A program made the translations under genes and the position numbers. From Apteryx mantelli (taxonomy: Eukaryota; Chordata; Aves; Apterygiformes; Apterygidae): a stretch of 64,000 nt of DNA. The stretch is from assembly GCF_036417845.1 (NCBI RefSeq), contig NC_089984.1, forward strand, positions 33,701,447-33,765,446. Direction: 5' to 3'. The notes beneath the pieces are model-generated. The model worked only from the letters and a program-made list of their open reading frames with translations. It did no database searches and was not told the origin of the DNA. Below, one piece after another: positions 31,971 to 45,845 of the stretch; position 1 is the first letter of the stretch, and the number at the start of each line of letters is the position of its first letter.

Positions 31971-34900
31971 ACACAAACGGGCTGGTGATGACCACAAAAC
32001 ACAAGGTGGGAAGTGGAGCTGTCAGGAATTTCTTGGCTAACGCATGGCAGATGGGGAACGGCCAAGACAAAGGAGAGGAGGAGGGCAAATCCCTTGTAAA
32101 GAAAAACAAATTAGACAGAACAACAAAAACAAAGGCTCTTCCAAGGCTTAAGAAAGGGATAGGAAAAGACAACAGTGTGGAGGGGGAGGAGGAGAAAGAA
32201 GACAGACGAGCCAGAGGAAAGCTGGGGAGATACTGATACTGCAGGATCGCAGACTTGTTTGCTGTGTGCTGATTGTGCTAGTGTTATTAATAAGCATCAA
32301 ACTTCAGGCCCGGTTTCATTCAAATGAGCCGAGAGCATGTTCCAGAGCACTTGTCGTTAGGGAATGTTATTTTCCTAGTGATGTTTAATGATAGATAGCA
32401 AATGAGCCAGTGGTCTTTGCTCATTCTCTAACAGAAGTGAGCTGGACACAAAACCAGAAGCAGTGAGAATCCAGGCGAGGATTCCCGGCTGAACTGCTCT
32501 GCTCAAGCTCATTTTCAGTTTCGGCTGGAGAATGGTGAAGCCAAGCCCTCAAACTGGTAAAAGATGAGAGTGAATGTAGGTGAGGCAATTAGCTGGGGCA
32601 ACTGGAAAGGGGAATAAGAAAGTGGATGGGGAAAATCACCCTGACTGCTAACTCAGTCTGTGTGCAAGCAGAGAGAATCGTTTATAGTTATGAAGCATAG
32701 TAGTGGCCTCTAAAATATGTCTAACAAGAAAGCTATTTAAACTAAAAGGAATTTGTTAATTCTAGAGCAAAACAGCAATGTAACTTCAGAGAAAACCCTG
32801 GGGAGAACAGAAGGTTTTCCTTGCTATGCTTCCATTTTGCAATGCACACTCCAGGAAGAGAGGACTGGGGGCAGTGCAGGCACCCTTGCTATATAGGGTT
32901 GCTGGAACTGCGTTCACAAAGGGAAAAATGTCCAAGAGAACTCAGGAGTGAAGGAGGGCAGTCTGTCTTGAGCAAAAGGATGAAGAAGGTGCCAACACTG
33001 AGGGAGCCCTACAGATCCCGGCCCCACTTGGTCCTTGGCTTTGTGGTTCGGTCTGAAGGTCACTCAGTGGGAGGAGGATGCTGAGTTACCACTGCAGCTT
33101 CGCAGCTGAGAATTGCCTCAGAAATCCTATGTGGGATCTGTGGACAGAGAGGTCAGTGCCAGGCACATGCTTTTGAATGTTCCTCTTTTTCTCTTTTGTA
33201 ATTTTCCAGTTTGATGGTTGAAAACTTAACACTTTGCTCTGCTAAAATACCTGGGCTTTTGTCTCTAAGCTCACATAGGCACAAGGCTGAGTTCATATAA
33301 GTCCAAGGCTTGCTGTCTCTCTGGAAGCAATGAATCCAAGCAAAGCAGTGCGTGTAGACCGCACAACCTTTGAGTGCTTGCAAGCCGGGATGTGTCAGGG
33401 CATGGCCAAAATATGGTTCCAGCCATAAGCGCACGCCAGGGTGAACCCACCAGCCTGAAAGCCAGCCTCAGGTAGTAGCACCAGTGACATTTCACAGACA
33501 GAAATGACTTACCCACCAGCTCCCCCACGCTAGAAATAAGCTGTAGGGAGCTAGCTCAGTACACCTTTCTGTACCAAACTGTCTCACCTAATAGAGACAG
33601 CATCAATAGCTAAATCAGATGGCATCATTATTGGGAAAAAAATGTAGATGGGAGATTTTGAAATGGGACCTTACTCCAGTCTGGTATTTTGAGATCAGAT
33701 TTGAGCAGTAAAATGTGTCCAAACTTGTCCTCTTCGAGGCTAGCTACTTCCATCCCTGCCTTGTGCATGAATATGATAATTGCAGCTCCTTATCTGTACT
33801 GGAGCACAGCCTGTCTCCCTCCTGTCCTCCCTTTCTCTCCTGACTTCTTAGTCCCAGATGCGGAGTTCTTTCAGCCACTTATCTGGCAGGTACATTCAAA
33901 TGCAGTGTTAGTTCAAGGACATGTACTAATAAAATAAACATATCACAAAAGGCACCACCTGGTCAATATGCTTAATGATTCATGCAACAGATAAAACCAG
34001 AAGGAGCTGATGAAGCAACAGCAATGTTTACAGAATAGTTACATGTTATTGAGCAACTCTGAAGAACAGGATTCATCCCCGGTGAGTCCTCCCCTGCTGT
34101 TATATTGCTCCAGTGAAGTTTGTTTTATTCATCTATCTGCCTGTGGAGTCTGGCTATTACTAGGGGTCTAAAGTGCACCAAATTGGCCATTGGCTGTCCC
34201 ATTAAGATGCGTAAGTGCATATTACTCATTTTATGGTTTGTGTGTAATTTGAGCCTTTCAAATCTCCCATGAAAGTCTTACTTAGTTACTTATCATCACC
34301 TGAAGCAAAGGTGAAGAAGTTGTTCAAGGGAGTTATGCTGGGGAACTGTCTGCTCTAGGGTGCTGTGGGGGTTGAAAGTCTATGTGTGTTCAGGACACAA
34401 ACTATTAGAGGCAGCAAAAGTGTGCTGGGGAATACCATGGCTGTTGCTGGTGTCAGGAAACTGTGTTAGATGGATCATTTGTTCAGCCCAGTTCAGCTGT
34501 GCTCATGGTCTGTGCTGTATCACTGCCGACAGCCCGGGGGACAAGATATGGTAGCTTTGATTTGTACTTTTAATAGGGCAGTTGGAGAGGTCTCCAGGCT
34601 AATCTAGGCTATTTCGAGGGCTTGCTGACAACCCTCAGCCCTTGTGCTAAAAATATAACCCTATCAACCACAACTCCATCTCATCAAATATTGCTGGTTT
34701 AAGAAAGGACCATCAGAAGACAACTTGCCTAACTGTCTTCTGCCATACCTGAACACACTGGCACTGTCCAGACCCCTGGGTGGCTCAGTGTTTTCCCCAG
34801 TGGAGGAGCTGGTGATACAAAAACCATTCTTCTGAATAAGACTATGTCTTCAGAAAGGGGAAAGCATGGTTTTTCACTGGGGCATAAGCAACCCATATAT

Positions 34901-37900
34901 ATACTTGCATCATGAGATCAGATAGTACATGCCAGAATTTCCCTCCTTTCTGACTGCAAATTCTGAGGACCCTAATCAGCTTCACATGAATTATTGAGAG
35001 AAACAGAATGAAAGTTTAAAACCAAGAAAATGTGTTTGCGGTCCAAGATGCTTTTTAAGCATCTCTGATTCCTTCTTCACCTTATTGCCTGCTTCCTTCT
35101 AAACACTGCAGATATTCCTTCCTTATCTCCATTAGCTCTGCACTTGAATGCATAAGCTGATAACTAACATCCTGTCGCTAGGAAGAGACTTTCCTTAAGG
35201 AGAATAATTACATAATTATGGAATTTTTGTAACCTTTTCTGAGGCATCCAGCGTTGGCCACTCAGTGCAGACAGGACTTCGGGTGATAGGGACTATTGGC
35301 ATGGCAACATGAAAAAGAATCTTCTCTCGGAGCTGTCTTGAAGGGGATCTGAATAGTGAGAGTCTGAATACTTCTGTTGAAAGTAACAGTAGTACTAACT
35401 ACAGTCATTACAGGAACAAAGCCAGAGGTTCCCCTTTTTTCTTGAAGTGGTTGCAGTCTAATTTCAACTGGGATGTAGAGCAGGAAAGTAATGAAGAGTT
35501 CAGAGACAGCAATATGAATAGAACAAGGCTGGAGCACCAAGGCGTTGGACAAATTGTTTTCCTTTTCTCCGGTGAGTGTGTAACATGTCAGATAACCTGT
35601 TTTATGCTTCATAGCAGTACTGTGATCGATATTACTGATGCTATGATTGTGTATATTATGTTTGGGGCCAATAGGAAGAAAAGTGATCTCCTGTAATAAT
35701 AGGTATATACCAGGCTAGAAAACTTGTGGACCAACACTAATAAACATTTTGACTCTCATATTTATCCCATTATTTATATTATTTATACCTATATTTTTTA
35801 ACCCATCATGTTGCAACTCTTGTTACATAAAATATCATAAAGCTCTTCTTTAAGGGGGTTATGAAATTTAGGAAAGGGAGTGACTTTGGTACAGAAGAGA
35901 GAGTTGCAGATCGTGAGGCCTTGCTGAATTATTGGGGATATAGACATGTCTCTACAGCACCTTGCTTCCCCAAAGTGATGGATAAACTACAGCTTATCAT
36001 CAGGGATCACTTTATTTACTAAATACAGCAGCTTCCAAGGTGGAAAACTGCACCTGCTTAATGGAGCACAGCAAAACAAAACCGCCTCTTGGAGCTAGAG
36101 GAGTGCAGCATTCATCTGAAGCCACAGGGGGATGTTAGCAGTGAGCGTGTAATTACAGTGAGGTGGCTCCCAAGGGCTAAACAAACTCCTGCAAAAGGGC
36201 TGTCAGACTCCTGTGACCATAAAGGCTTGTGGACTTTGGTTAGGATTTGGTTCTGACGTGCAATCTCTCCAAGGATATTGGGCCACCTAAAAGCATGGAG
36301 ACTAGTCAAAAATGACATAACAGTAATATTTTTTTGTGTATGAATCTGGTCCCTGACAATTAAGTATATGAAGAAAATCTGCAAGGATCCTAGTAACAGT
36401 CTGGTGGGCAATATCTGGACTTGCAGTTGAAGCAATTAACGTTACAAAAGAGAAGGAGTGAAGCAGCAGTCAAGGGTTTCTCCTGCCCTACTTTAACTTA
36501 CATTTCTGTGCATTATCTTGTCCTGTGTACAGCTAATGCAGAAAAAAATACAGCCTTCTTTTCTCTTGAATGGAAGCAAAATAGCTCAAAGGGAATCTGG
36601 AGTCTGATCTATAGGAGGAACAAAGGACAGCATATCCAAATTCAGTAAAATTCAGAACTACATACGTCTGAATCTAACTACCTCATTTCCAAAACAATAT
36701 GTTAAGTTCAGTGTGTCAAGAGTATACTGTTTCTGAACAAAAATGTTTACACAAGTTGTTAACGTGGTTTAATTCATCCACTTTAAAAATTAAACCTAAG
36801 TAAGGTTCTTGGATATTTAGATGAGCCCCAAGGAAGTGTAAGAGGATGGCTTGAGGGTTTCCCTTTGAATAATACAAATCTCTCAGTTTAGCCTGGCATG
36901 TGGATCTGTTCGAGAGTATTGACTTCAACAGAGATTAGGTATCAATAAATCACCTTGCCAGGCATCTCTCTGACAACATGAATGCTTGGTGGACAAAACT
37001 GGGGAGGAGGGGAGAGGAAGACCAGGAAGAAAATATTAATGAAAGAAAAGTCCATGAAAAAGTGTAACAGGTCTAATTTAATAAGGAAGCAGACTTCACA
37101 GATCCTTCGCGTAGGAAGAAACAGAAGTCCTGAACAGTTTTAATCTTTATTTCATATTATTGAGGTGCTACCCCTGCAGCTACTGGCAAATACCCAATGC
37201 ACTGAGACACAGGTCATCCTCCGTTATCAAGCTGGCAGTGGAGCAGAAATCTGCATGGGAAACTTCATGGAAGGCAGCCAGTCAAATCTGGTTTGCATTT
37301 GACCATGGTGAGAATTTCCTTTGTTACTTACTGGCGTCTGCCTAACATGAGCGAGATGAGGGAGGGAGGCTGTCTGCAATGAACCAGACTCACTCTGGAC
37401 AGATAAAACAGAAAGGCAACAGCAGGGACTTTAGTGTTGCATTCTGGAAAACATAATAATAATAAGAAAAGGATTAAAGTGATAATTTTTAGTTGACAGT
37501 CTTTTTTGAAAAGCTACAGCTGTCTAATGGGGAAACTGAATTTCCTGGATAGCATATTTTTGTTGCCCTGGAATCACTTGATTAAATAATTGATGGGAAA
37601 TGAAAACACATCTGCATGTAGGATGCTGAAGTACACGGTCTGTTTCTGGCACCCCATTTTTTGTTGTGAATTGCTCTAGTCCCATCAACACATTTCTGAG
37701 GGGAGTTTTGTCCTCATCCCTCACTCCTCCAGGAGAGTAGGCTGTCTTGGGATGGGCAGGGCAGCCCTGACAGAGATGCCTCCCTTTTTTATGTCCTCAA
37801 CTTGACATATGGGTACCAAAATAGCCTAGTGGCCACTGGTTTAAATAATTGGTGCTTTGACACGAAGCGGGTCTGGAGAAGCGCAGAAGCAAGACACAGA

Positions 37901-38312
37901 GCTCATGGCCATCAGTGCAGAGATGTAACCAGGTGGTCCTCCACATTGTAATGTGAGAAGTGAGTGCCATAAGAAGGGACAGAAGAAGAACTTCCCCAAG
38001 AGACAGGAGGGATAGGAGGGGACTGCAGGTGGGACCCTGAAGTACACTGTAGGCTTTCAGGGATGATGAGCCTTAAGGAGGAATAAGAACTAAGGTCTTT
38101 ATGAGAAATAGTCAATGTTCATCACAGCAACAATAACCTGGATCGTGGCCTAGTTTGTTTAATGGAAAGCAAAAGCTTCTGCTGAGTGGTCCATTACATC
38201 TTGAGCAGTTCTTGCCAAAATCTATAGATGATGGAGCTTAGTAAAGACAGGGCTGCTTTTCTATTGGACGCGGTGAGAGCTGAGGTCTTTGAAGGGGAAA
38301 TATTTTCAGAGT
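31971..38312. other. Unannotated non-coding sequence
   Basis: This stretch is mostly AT-rich, without CpG islands or identified transposons. A lysine- and glutamate-rich open frame at 31955-32236 comes from purine-rich sequence and is not taken as a gene. Many short frames occur on both strands with no recognisable product. No RNA gene was seen. Confidence 0.55.
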
Positions 38313-38365
38313 GTGAGCCAGATTTTCAGTGTGAACTCCTTACCTGGTAAATCAGCCTGGATCAG
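38313..38365. mobile_element. Possible trace of an ancient amniote interspersed repeat
   Basis: The words GAGCCAGATTTTCAG and, after a gap, GTAAATCAGC recall an interspersed repeat common in turtles and crocodilians that contains a 'GCCAGATTTTCAGC..GTGTAAATCAG' pattern. Only about 50 bases are suggestive. I cannot assign the family from memory with confidence. Confidence 0.25.
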
Positions 38366-41300
38366 GGATGGCGCAAAGTAAACCTACTGGGCCTGGAGCA
38401 CAGATCTGTCTAGAGGATACAGCTAACCAAAAGAGATATGGCCATTCTGGTCAAGAAACACATTAATTCTTCATCTTTCCAGGCATCACCTCATGGAGCT
38501 CTTACGAAGACTGCGCTGGATTCCAGGCAACCTACTCATGAAGGAACTCAAGGAGACACGGCAATTATGTCCTCTTCTGAGCAGGAAAAAGCTCTCTCTG
38601 ACTCTTACAGCCCAGGTTAGTCCAACAAATATACAGATGCTTTGTGGAGCCCTTTACTGCATATATGTGGGCACTTACAAATGATACAACGAGACAGGTG
38701 GGGTCAAATGGGCAGACACTGGTGTCTGCCTGAAATCTGGGCTGGAAGCCACATCAGCATGAAGACCACAGCCAAAGACAGAGCTTACATTTTGCATGTC
38801 TCCCCATTCCTGCAGCCTAAGCTGACCCCTCCTAGACAGAGAGCTCTGCATCACAGAAGCAGCAGAATTTTTGGCATTTGAGATGTCATGCAAGCCATAC
38901 TGAAAGAAAATGATAACAAGGACATAGTACAGGATGAGCTTCAGCACAGCAGCAGACTTCATGCATTATGATGTTCTGTGATCTTATTTTGTAAGCAGAC
39001 CTTCCAAGGCAGCTATGGTTTACTTGACATTATTATTATAATAACACTCATTTAGGGTACAGCTTGTTAATGAAGGATCCTCAGGTATTTGGCATTCAAG
39101 TCAATATTCCATACACAGATTTTCCCTAACACAGCACAATGCTCATTAGTGTCACTCTCAGAAATGGACTAATGTTGTATGAATAAATTCAGCAGGGCAA
39201 GATCATTTAGATCTACTCACCCCCAAACTTGCATTATTTTTAAGAGCCATATTTAAATTCACAGGAGGCAGAGAAGACCGATCATATGAAAGGCTGCCTC
39301 ATAGCAATCTGCGCTGTTTTAATGAAATCAACCCTTTGGAAGAGTCTAACTTGGTTTATGATTTCGTTGCCTCCAGCTCAGTAGAGCATGAAAAAGATCT
39401 GCTCCCTCCCCCAAACCCAACCCAAGTACTTATGTGAAAGCTAACAGAGAAAAGCAACACATAAAAGTCTCACAGGCCCAGAAACTGAAATATATGGTCT
39501 CATCTCTGTGCCCACATTAATAATCTATAGCACTTTTGTTCCAAGAATCTCATACCTTACTCAGTGCTGGTCACAGTTATGTTTATAGAGCCATGGGGAC
39601 TCGAAACAGGTCCATAAATACCTTTCCCTAAGTAGCTGTTAAAAATGTAATTAGTTAGGAAATTATTTGGCTTTTCTCTTTTAGGCCTCAGTCACTAGGA
39701 TCATACAATTTTTCATTGCTTTTATAAAGAAAATAAGGAGTTCTATGTCATCATCATCATCTTCAGCAATAAACTTACAGAAGGACAGTTTCTCCTCCTA
39801 AAATATTTTCCATTTTTCCACAAAAGGCATTTCTGTTTTTTTGGCAAAAACAATTGAATGGAAGATTTTTTCTTATTTTGTAAGAGGCAATTATAACATT
39901 GTAATTTTTACACAAAGAAAAACCAGACAAGGATGAGGTTAAATGATTTATTTTTTGTTTCCAGTGGGGTAGTGAGGAGAGAGAGGTGTGTGTTGGATGG
40001 ACTTGGCCTTGCAGGCCGACATTCTGGGCACCCCAGCGTTCCCCTGGCCAAAAAAGAGTAGGACCAAGCATGAGAGAATAGATTGTCCTTTACACAGTGC
40101 TTGACTGTCTTAGGTCACAGGCTCACACACACTTGCAAGGTGCTGTGTACACTAGAATATGCTTAAATATTGACAGCTCTCAGGTTGCAGGGTAATGTAA
40201 CCTCTTAGTGCCTCGGCTTCTTCTTTGTCAGTTAGAACCCCTTTCCAGAAAGATGCCGTGAAATTGAATTTGCTTATGGTGGGAGGAGACAAGAAATTGT
40301 AGAAGTGCAATCACCTATGTATATTATCTACTGTAGAGAGAGTATCTTCCAGGTTTTAGGGGAGAGAACCAGGATTTTCCTCTATAACACTCCCACTAAA
40401 ATATAGCTATGGGATGTATTGAGTGAATACCTAAACATGTGCCCTGAGACAATCAAAAGCCATGTTGTTGTTGTTATTATTTAATGTTAATTTATCTTGG
40501 TTAGCTGGTTTATTTGGCTGATTTCTTCAAAGGATATTTTCTGACTGGTCCATTCCACTGTAGGTGTCTCCGTCAGATCAGGGCATGGGTGGAGGATTGC
40601 TGCTTGACAGTCCATGAATATAAAAAGATCAGAAGTTTGGTGGGTGATGAACAAGCAATAAGAAGTCAAGGTAAATACTTTGCCACTCTGTAAGGTCCTT
40701 ATTGAAAATTTGCTGAAGGCGACACCTATCTTTCTATTGTCTATGGTGAAGACTTTATCAAACGGCAGATAACCACCATTATACTTGTTTTCAAAACATG
40801 ATAGTGCTTCAGGATTTTCAGCTCCTCTTAAATGAGCATATAATGAGCTGATTATTTCCAGTGATTTGAATGATTCTTTTGAGATACTTGGGACTGAAAG
40901 CTTTGCCAGTGTTTCCTTCTGTTATGGACCTGGTTACTGCACTCCATGGTCTGTCAAGATTAGTCTAATAGCCTCTTATCTACTTTAAATCAGCCAGTAA
41001 GAAGACTGAACTAAGGGATACAAAGACTTCCTCACTGTGCAAGATCCTAGATGGGAGCCTAACATATCCTCATTCCTGGTTTGCATTAGCTTGTTTGCAT
41101 TTTCAATATGGAACAAAGGTGCTTCTGTATTTTTAATGTTTTGTATAGATCTTAACTCTATTAGTGAGAAGGAAGGTTTTAAGATGTGGACTTATAACCG
41201 TTTTTATAGCAGTAGTCTGGTAGGAGTTCACAGTTACTAGCTAGGACTGTTCAAACACAGTGAACTATGGGTAGAAACTGGGAAAGGAAGTGACAGTAAT

Positions 41301-43035
41301 ACTTGCTCTCTCTGCCATTCCAAATATAAGGACCATACAAAAACTTTCACATTCACTGTGATAGGATATAGGCTTAATTTGCTGAGATGCCCATTAGATT
41401 GTAACAGTCTCTGTGTCTCCACTGCAATGGCAAACTTTCATTTGATTTCTGAGGGGCTTGACTTTGGGTTCCTACTAAATTAAGTTGTTCATGTATTAGT
41501 GACTCCACAAACCATCGCTGAACTCCTCCATTCTCCAACATTCAACTTCATGCTTCTAATTTCTATGCTTCTAATGAAAGGGTTGTTTACTACCAGGCAG
41601 CTATCTTGAACTTATCTAGCAAGTCACTGAGAAATGTAGGTGCAAAACATTTGATGTGAATGAGGGTTTCTCCATCAAAAAGGTCTTATGTCAAAGAGTG
41701 AAGACAAGTCTCCACTTTTCCTCCTTTAAAGCACTGGATATGAGACATTAATCAGTGAACTGAAAATCTAATTATATGATTATTAATCATCAGCTGCATT
41801 TTCTTCAACTTGAAGAAAAAGGCCAAGTAAAACATGAAAGTCCCCTGGGAAATACTGGCAATTAAAGCAATTAAAAGAGGATGTGGAATTCTTAATTCTT
41901 ACACTTGGCTAGAAAGATGATTGACTAGGCTTGACTGTCTTGGGGATGGGTGTTCTGGGAAGTCATTTATTTATTTGCTTCTTAAGATCAAACACTTCTG
42001 TTTCCATTATGAAGCATAATTAATTTTCTTTGTAGCAAACTTTACTTATTATGATATGGGTAGCTGATCAAATTTAAAATGTTTGATCAGGTTAAGTGAT
42101 GCCTATCATTTAACATTCCCACTCACGGAAAGAAGCACTTATTCCTTCCACTTTCATAACATTCTGCAGACAGACTTTCTGACAGTTGAAGTGTAGCCAG
42201 TAAATTTCTTTTCCATTAGTTGCAAATTGTACCATAATATACTAAGGTAATTACACCATAAATCTTCTTGCCATGAAGTTAGGCTCTGCGGTATACACTC
42301 ATAAAATAGTGCAGTAGCAAATAAAATCCTTGCATCTGTATATATTATTCTTTCAATAACATTTTTTGAGGGTGGTCTAGAATATTGGCAAGAGTGAATC
42401 AGGAGGAGCCTTGAGAAATTCAATGCTTCTGTTTTTTATAAGAGAGGCTATATTTCTTCATTAATCAGGACTACCTTGTAGCCGCTTGTGGGTCAGAGCA
42501 AGGATTATTGCCGACAATCTCCTCAAAAGTGCAGTGTGAACTAGAATATGATATTCTCTGGACCATCTAGGATGTGGTGAGTCTTAGCTGAAGATCTGAG
42601 TCCAAGATAGACTGTGTCAAAGTACCTAAGGGGTCTACCTGACCCAGGCAGAATACTTCTGGTCTGAAACTATCTGTTGAATGTCTCTAAAATGCTTTGA
42701 AGATGAGGGAAACACAAGTGAAAGAATATTTGCACTAAAAGAAGTAGTCACCAATACATCTGGTTTTCTTGTTTCCTACAGCTCATGTAGGTCCCTAGAG
42801 AAGAACAGGCAGGTACTCTAGCTAAAATACTCTTTCAGCACCTGAGTGTGAAGTGTCATCATTCACCATCCACCACTGTCTTGCAAACTGTGGCAATAAA
42901 ATCCTGGTTTCTAAGCAGTTTTGTTCCCAAAGTAAAGGGCCACCCTGGAGACGAAGCAACGTCTAACCCTTTGGGGCATTCCTTGAATTTTGCAATAGAA
43001 AAGCTCCTTCCTTTTTTGGAAGAGGAGGGCAGCAG
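38366..43035. other. AT-rich non-coding sequence
   Basis: Unique-looking AT-rich sequence with short runs such as (ATC)4 at about 39750-39762. It includes a 9-bp-arm inverted repeat at 42064-42090. Open frames are short and unrecognised. The part 41,740-41,810 is rich in ATTAATCA/ATTATTAATCATC words that resemble homeodomain sites. Confidence 0.55.
42064..42090. repeat. Inverted repeat, 9-bp arms
   Basis: CTGATCAAA (42064-42072) and TTTGATCAG (42082-42090) are exact reverse complements separated by nine AT-rich bases. Each arm holds a TGATCAAA word, similar to a TCF/LEF core (ATCAAAG-like) but lacking the final G. Confidence 0.8.
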
Positions 43036-43060
43036 CCTTGCCTTGCCTTGCCTTGCCTTG
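43036..43060. repeat. (CCTTG)5 microsatellite
   Basis: Five exact CCTTG units, followed by a C/T-rich run to about 43085. On the minus strand this gives a repeated Gly-Lys-Ala-Arg-Gln pattern in two frames, a translation artefact of the repeat. Confidence 0.9.
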
Positions 43061-45730
43061 CCTTCTCTTCCCCTCCCTTCCCTTTGTTGTCTCCTGATGA
43101 GCTGGTTGTACTACAGCTGCTTGTAGTGTCAAAAGGGAGGATCTCTGGCATGTGTCTAAAATGAAATTGGTCGTGAGTGCAGCTGGAGTGATCAGGCCCT
43201 TCTGGCTGGCTCTGATAAAAGTGACTGTTGAGATGGACTTGGGACAGACTGCAAAACCCTGCAGTGTCTCCAGAACTCCTCAGATAGGTCACAGCACCCA
43301 AGCTAGTTTCGCAAAGACGCAGTGCTGCTTTCACTGGAGCATTAGGTGTGCTCACAGAGCTCTAGGGACTCCTTTTCAGCTGAGCACATGGGGGATGTGA
43401 AAAGGACCGTACCTGCTCTACAGCATCAAGATCAAAGGGTTCACTCCAAGGAACAACTCATGGACTTGCCTCCTTGGTGCTATTTAAACTTGGATACTTG
43501 GATGAGAGCTGCTCTGGCTGTATATGCCATGCTACGGTGCTCACCCAGCTCTGGCTGTGGGAAAGGGAAGACCTCTTGGGAGGAGCCCCATGTCCCACGC
43601 GGAGGAGGAAGATGCTTGTCTCTGTCCATCACTAAGAAAAGTGGGTTGCTGTGGACTTACAGGTTAAGAAACTCACTCCTGCTTCTGTTGCAATTGATTT
43701 CTTATTTCATCTGTTTAAATTCTACGTTAAAATGTCAAATGCATTGAATTTCCTTATCAATAATGAAGCTACTAGATGCCGCAGCTTTCTTGAACTGTTA
43801 ACCCTTTAGCTGGGTCTTTTTTCTCTGCAATTCTTTTCTTCTGTGAATAATACCCTCACATGGACACCATCTTAGACTGCGTCAGGAATGCTTGAGTAGT
43901 GTGAAAGGGGCATTTGACCTGGATTTATCTGGCAAGTTGCACTGGGCATGTACAGGAGCCCTGAAGAGATATTATTCCTGCACATCAAGGTCCAGGAAAT
44001 ACATTTGATTATATTCACTATATTTGGTGTGATTTGCTTCACTCAGATATTCAGCTGTGATTAGGTGGTGAGAAACTCATCATTAATCTCTGGCTCTGTG
44101 CTGCCTATCATTCTGTTACTTCACTTATCTTAACTTATGGCCTGTTCTGAATATTTTGATTAGTAAATATTGTTGCCTTGAAGGTGTTGCTGGTGGCAGG
44201 ATTTCTGTGTACATGTCCTGTCAGTGTCTAAATCTCCTTCTTCTCAAGGCTCTTTAGAGCTCTCAAATGATAATTATTGTGTCTCTTGTCTGATTCAGAG
44301 ATCTCTCAAATCCCTGCTGAGTTGGTGCTCTGACATTAGACCTCAAGAAATTGCTTATTCCCAGATACATGAGCATTTTCCCTGGTGACCTTTCTGATTT
44401 TTGTTTTCCATTAAGAGTTTCTTAGGATGTTCAGATTTATCTAAGTTATCTCCTTTTGCTTTCCTGCTTCCTAAAAATGGTCACATTCTTGGTGCCTGTA
44501 TTTTATTTAAAATGCTTTGCTTTTGATTCTACAGTCACAGACCTTCTCACTTTTCCACTCACTCTTTTATTTTCTCTTATCTAATAATTTAGAAGAGACA
44601 TTTAATTGTGCCTGTGATGGGGAAAGGATGTATTAGAAAACCCACTATGGGGACAACACCATCCTGGAGTTAACCTCCAGTTCCTGAGGGAGCTCTCTCC
44701 CAGGTCAGGACCCTTAAAGGCAGCTCTCACTTCATGAGGCCTCAGGTCTCAATTCTCTTCTACTTTATCAGCTAAAAATCAGTGCTCAGTTTCACCCTAA
44801 TTCCTCTTGCTATGCACATTCCTGACAGCCCTACTTCTCAGCCCTGGCAGCCCATCTTTCTGGTCTTTGCCTCCCTGTCTCGAGGGACCCAACCTAGTCT
44901 CTCTAGGATCTGCTTTTTTGCACAGCTTGTCCCTCTTGAGCTCAGGACACCCACAGATTTCATACAGCATCACCCAGCTGGGCCAATTTTAACTCATGAG
45001 GGAGGCCAGTAAGCAGATGGACTTTTCCCTGCCTGTCTGCTTCTCTCTGGAAGCTTTTGTCCTGTTTAGGCTTGGTCTGATGATATGAACATATGGCTCA
45101 CACACCTCCTACCAGGGGAGGAGACACAAAAGGATGCAGGTAAAAGTGAGTCTTTATCCATTTAGTCCTCAATCATCCTGTAGGAAGTCACACTCTACAG
45201 TTTTATAGTGAACATTATCTTACATTTTACATATTTCTAATCACCTTGTTGCATTCTATATCATAGCTGCCATTCCCTATGAAATCCCCAGAACAGTTTC
45301 AGATAACTATGATGAGGCTTCTGTTACCAATTCAGTTATACTACGTTTATCTTGCAGCTTTGTCTGTTTTTCTAAAAGACTTCTTTTTTCTTGTTAAGCG
45401 GTCTTCATGGGAATATTGTCCTTGGCTTTATTTTCTCTTGGCTGTTCACAGTCTTTCCAGTACAAGGGACTAGAGGGCATCAGATGAAATCAGTTCTAAA
45501 CAAACAAGAAAATGGGTCTTCATAAAATGTGTAGCTTAGCTGTGGCACTCCCTGCTACGGGATGTTGTGGATGTGATGGTTTTGTTTACAGAAGTTCAAG
45601 GGGAACTATTCTGGTAAAGAGAGATCCACTGAGAGCTATAAGGCACAAAGGCATCATCTTTGGCACGGAAAATTCATGAGTGGCAAACTATGGGAGGCTG
45701 GACAACCACTGGGGGAAAGTATTGTTTTGT
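43061..45730. other. Unannotated non-coding sequence
   Basis: Mixed-composition DNA. The interval 44,617-45,140 is more C/T-rich and compact than its surroundings and reminded me of a solo LTR, but it lacks a demonstrable TG...CA inverted end or target duplication; see the rejected list. Frames here are short and unrecognised. Confidence 0.5.
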
Positions 45731-45845
45731 GCTGGCCCTGTCCTTGCACTCTTCCCTCGTCATCCACTCTTGGCCATAGTGCCTGGCAAGATTGTGTATC
45801 GGATAAATCTTAAGGCTGACTGGTATGGTTTTTCTTATGTTCTCA
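45731..45845 (+). mobile_element. Old CR1-type LINE 3' tail
   Basis: A run of matching words in the right order, CCTTGCACTCTTCC, ACTCTTGGCCATAG, GGATAAATCTTAAGG, CTGACTGGTATGG and TTTCTTATGTTCT, follows the 3' tail of ancient turtle/crocodilian-type CR1, where 'TTGGCCACTG', 'GGCTAGATGGACC', 'TCTGACCCAGTATGG' and 'TTCTTATGTTCT' occur. The fragment overlaps an open frame (45680-45910, 76 codons), which is therefore not a gene. The copy is decayed and non-coding. Confidence 0.6.

Noticed and set aside
31955-32236. Lys/Glu-rich open frame
   Set aside because: The composition follows purine-rich DNA and begins in an ATGC microsatellite; no domain.
36900-36925. GTTCGAG word as a tRNA T-arm
   Set aside because: No matching acceptor, D or anticodon arms in the neighbourhood.
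42911-43355. Minus-strand frames with repeated Gly-Lys-Ala-Arg-Gln units
   Set aside because: Direct translation of the (CCTTG)5 microsatellite.
44617-45140. Possible solo LTR of an endogenous retrovirus
   Set aside because: It has a compact C/T-rich, LTR-like look, but I could not show TG...CA ends, a TATA box and polyadenylation signal in the right order, or a target duplication.
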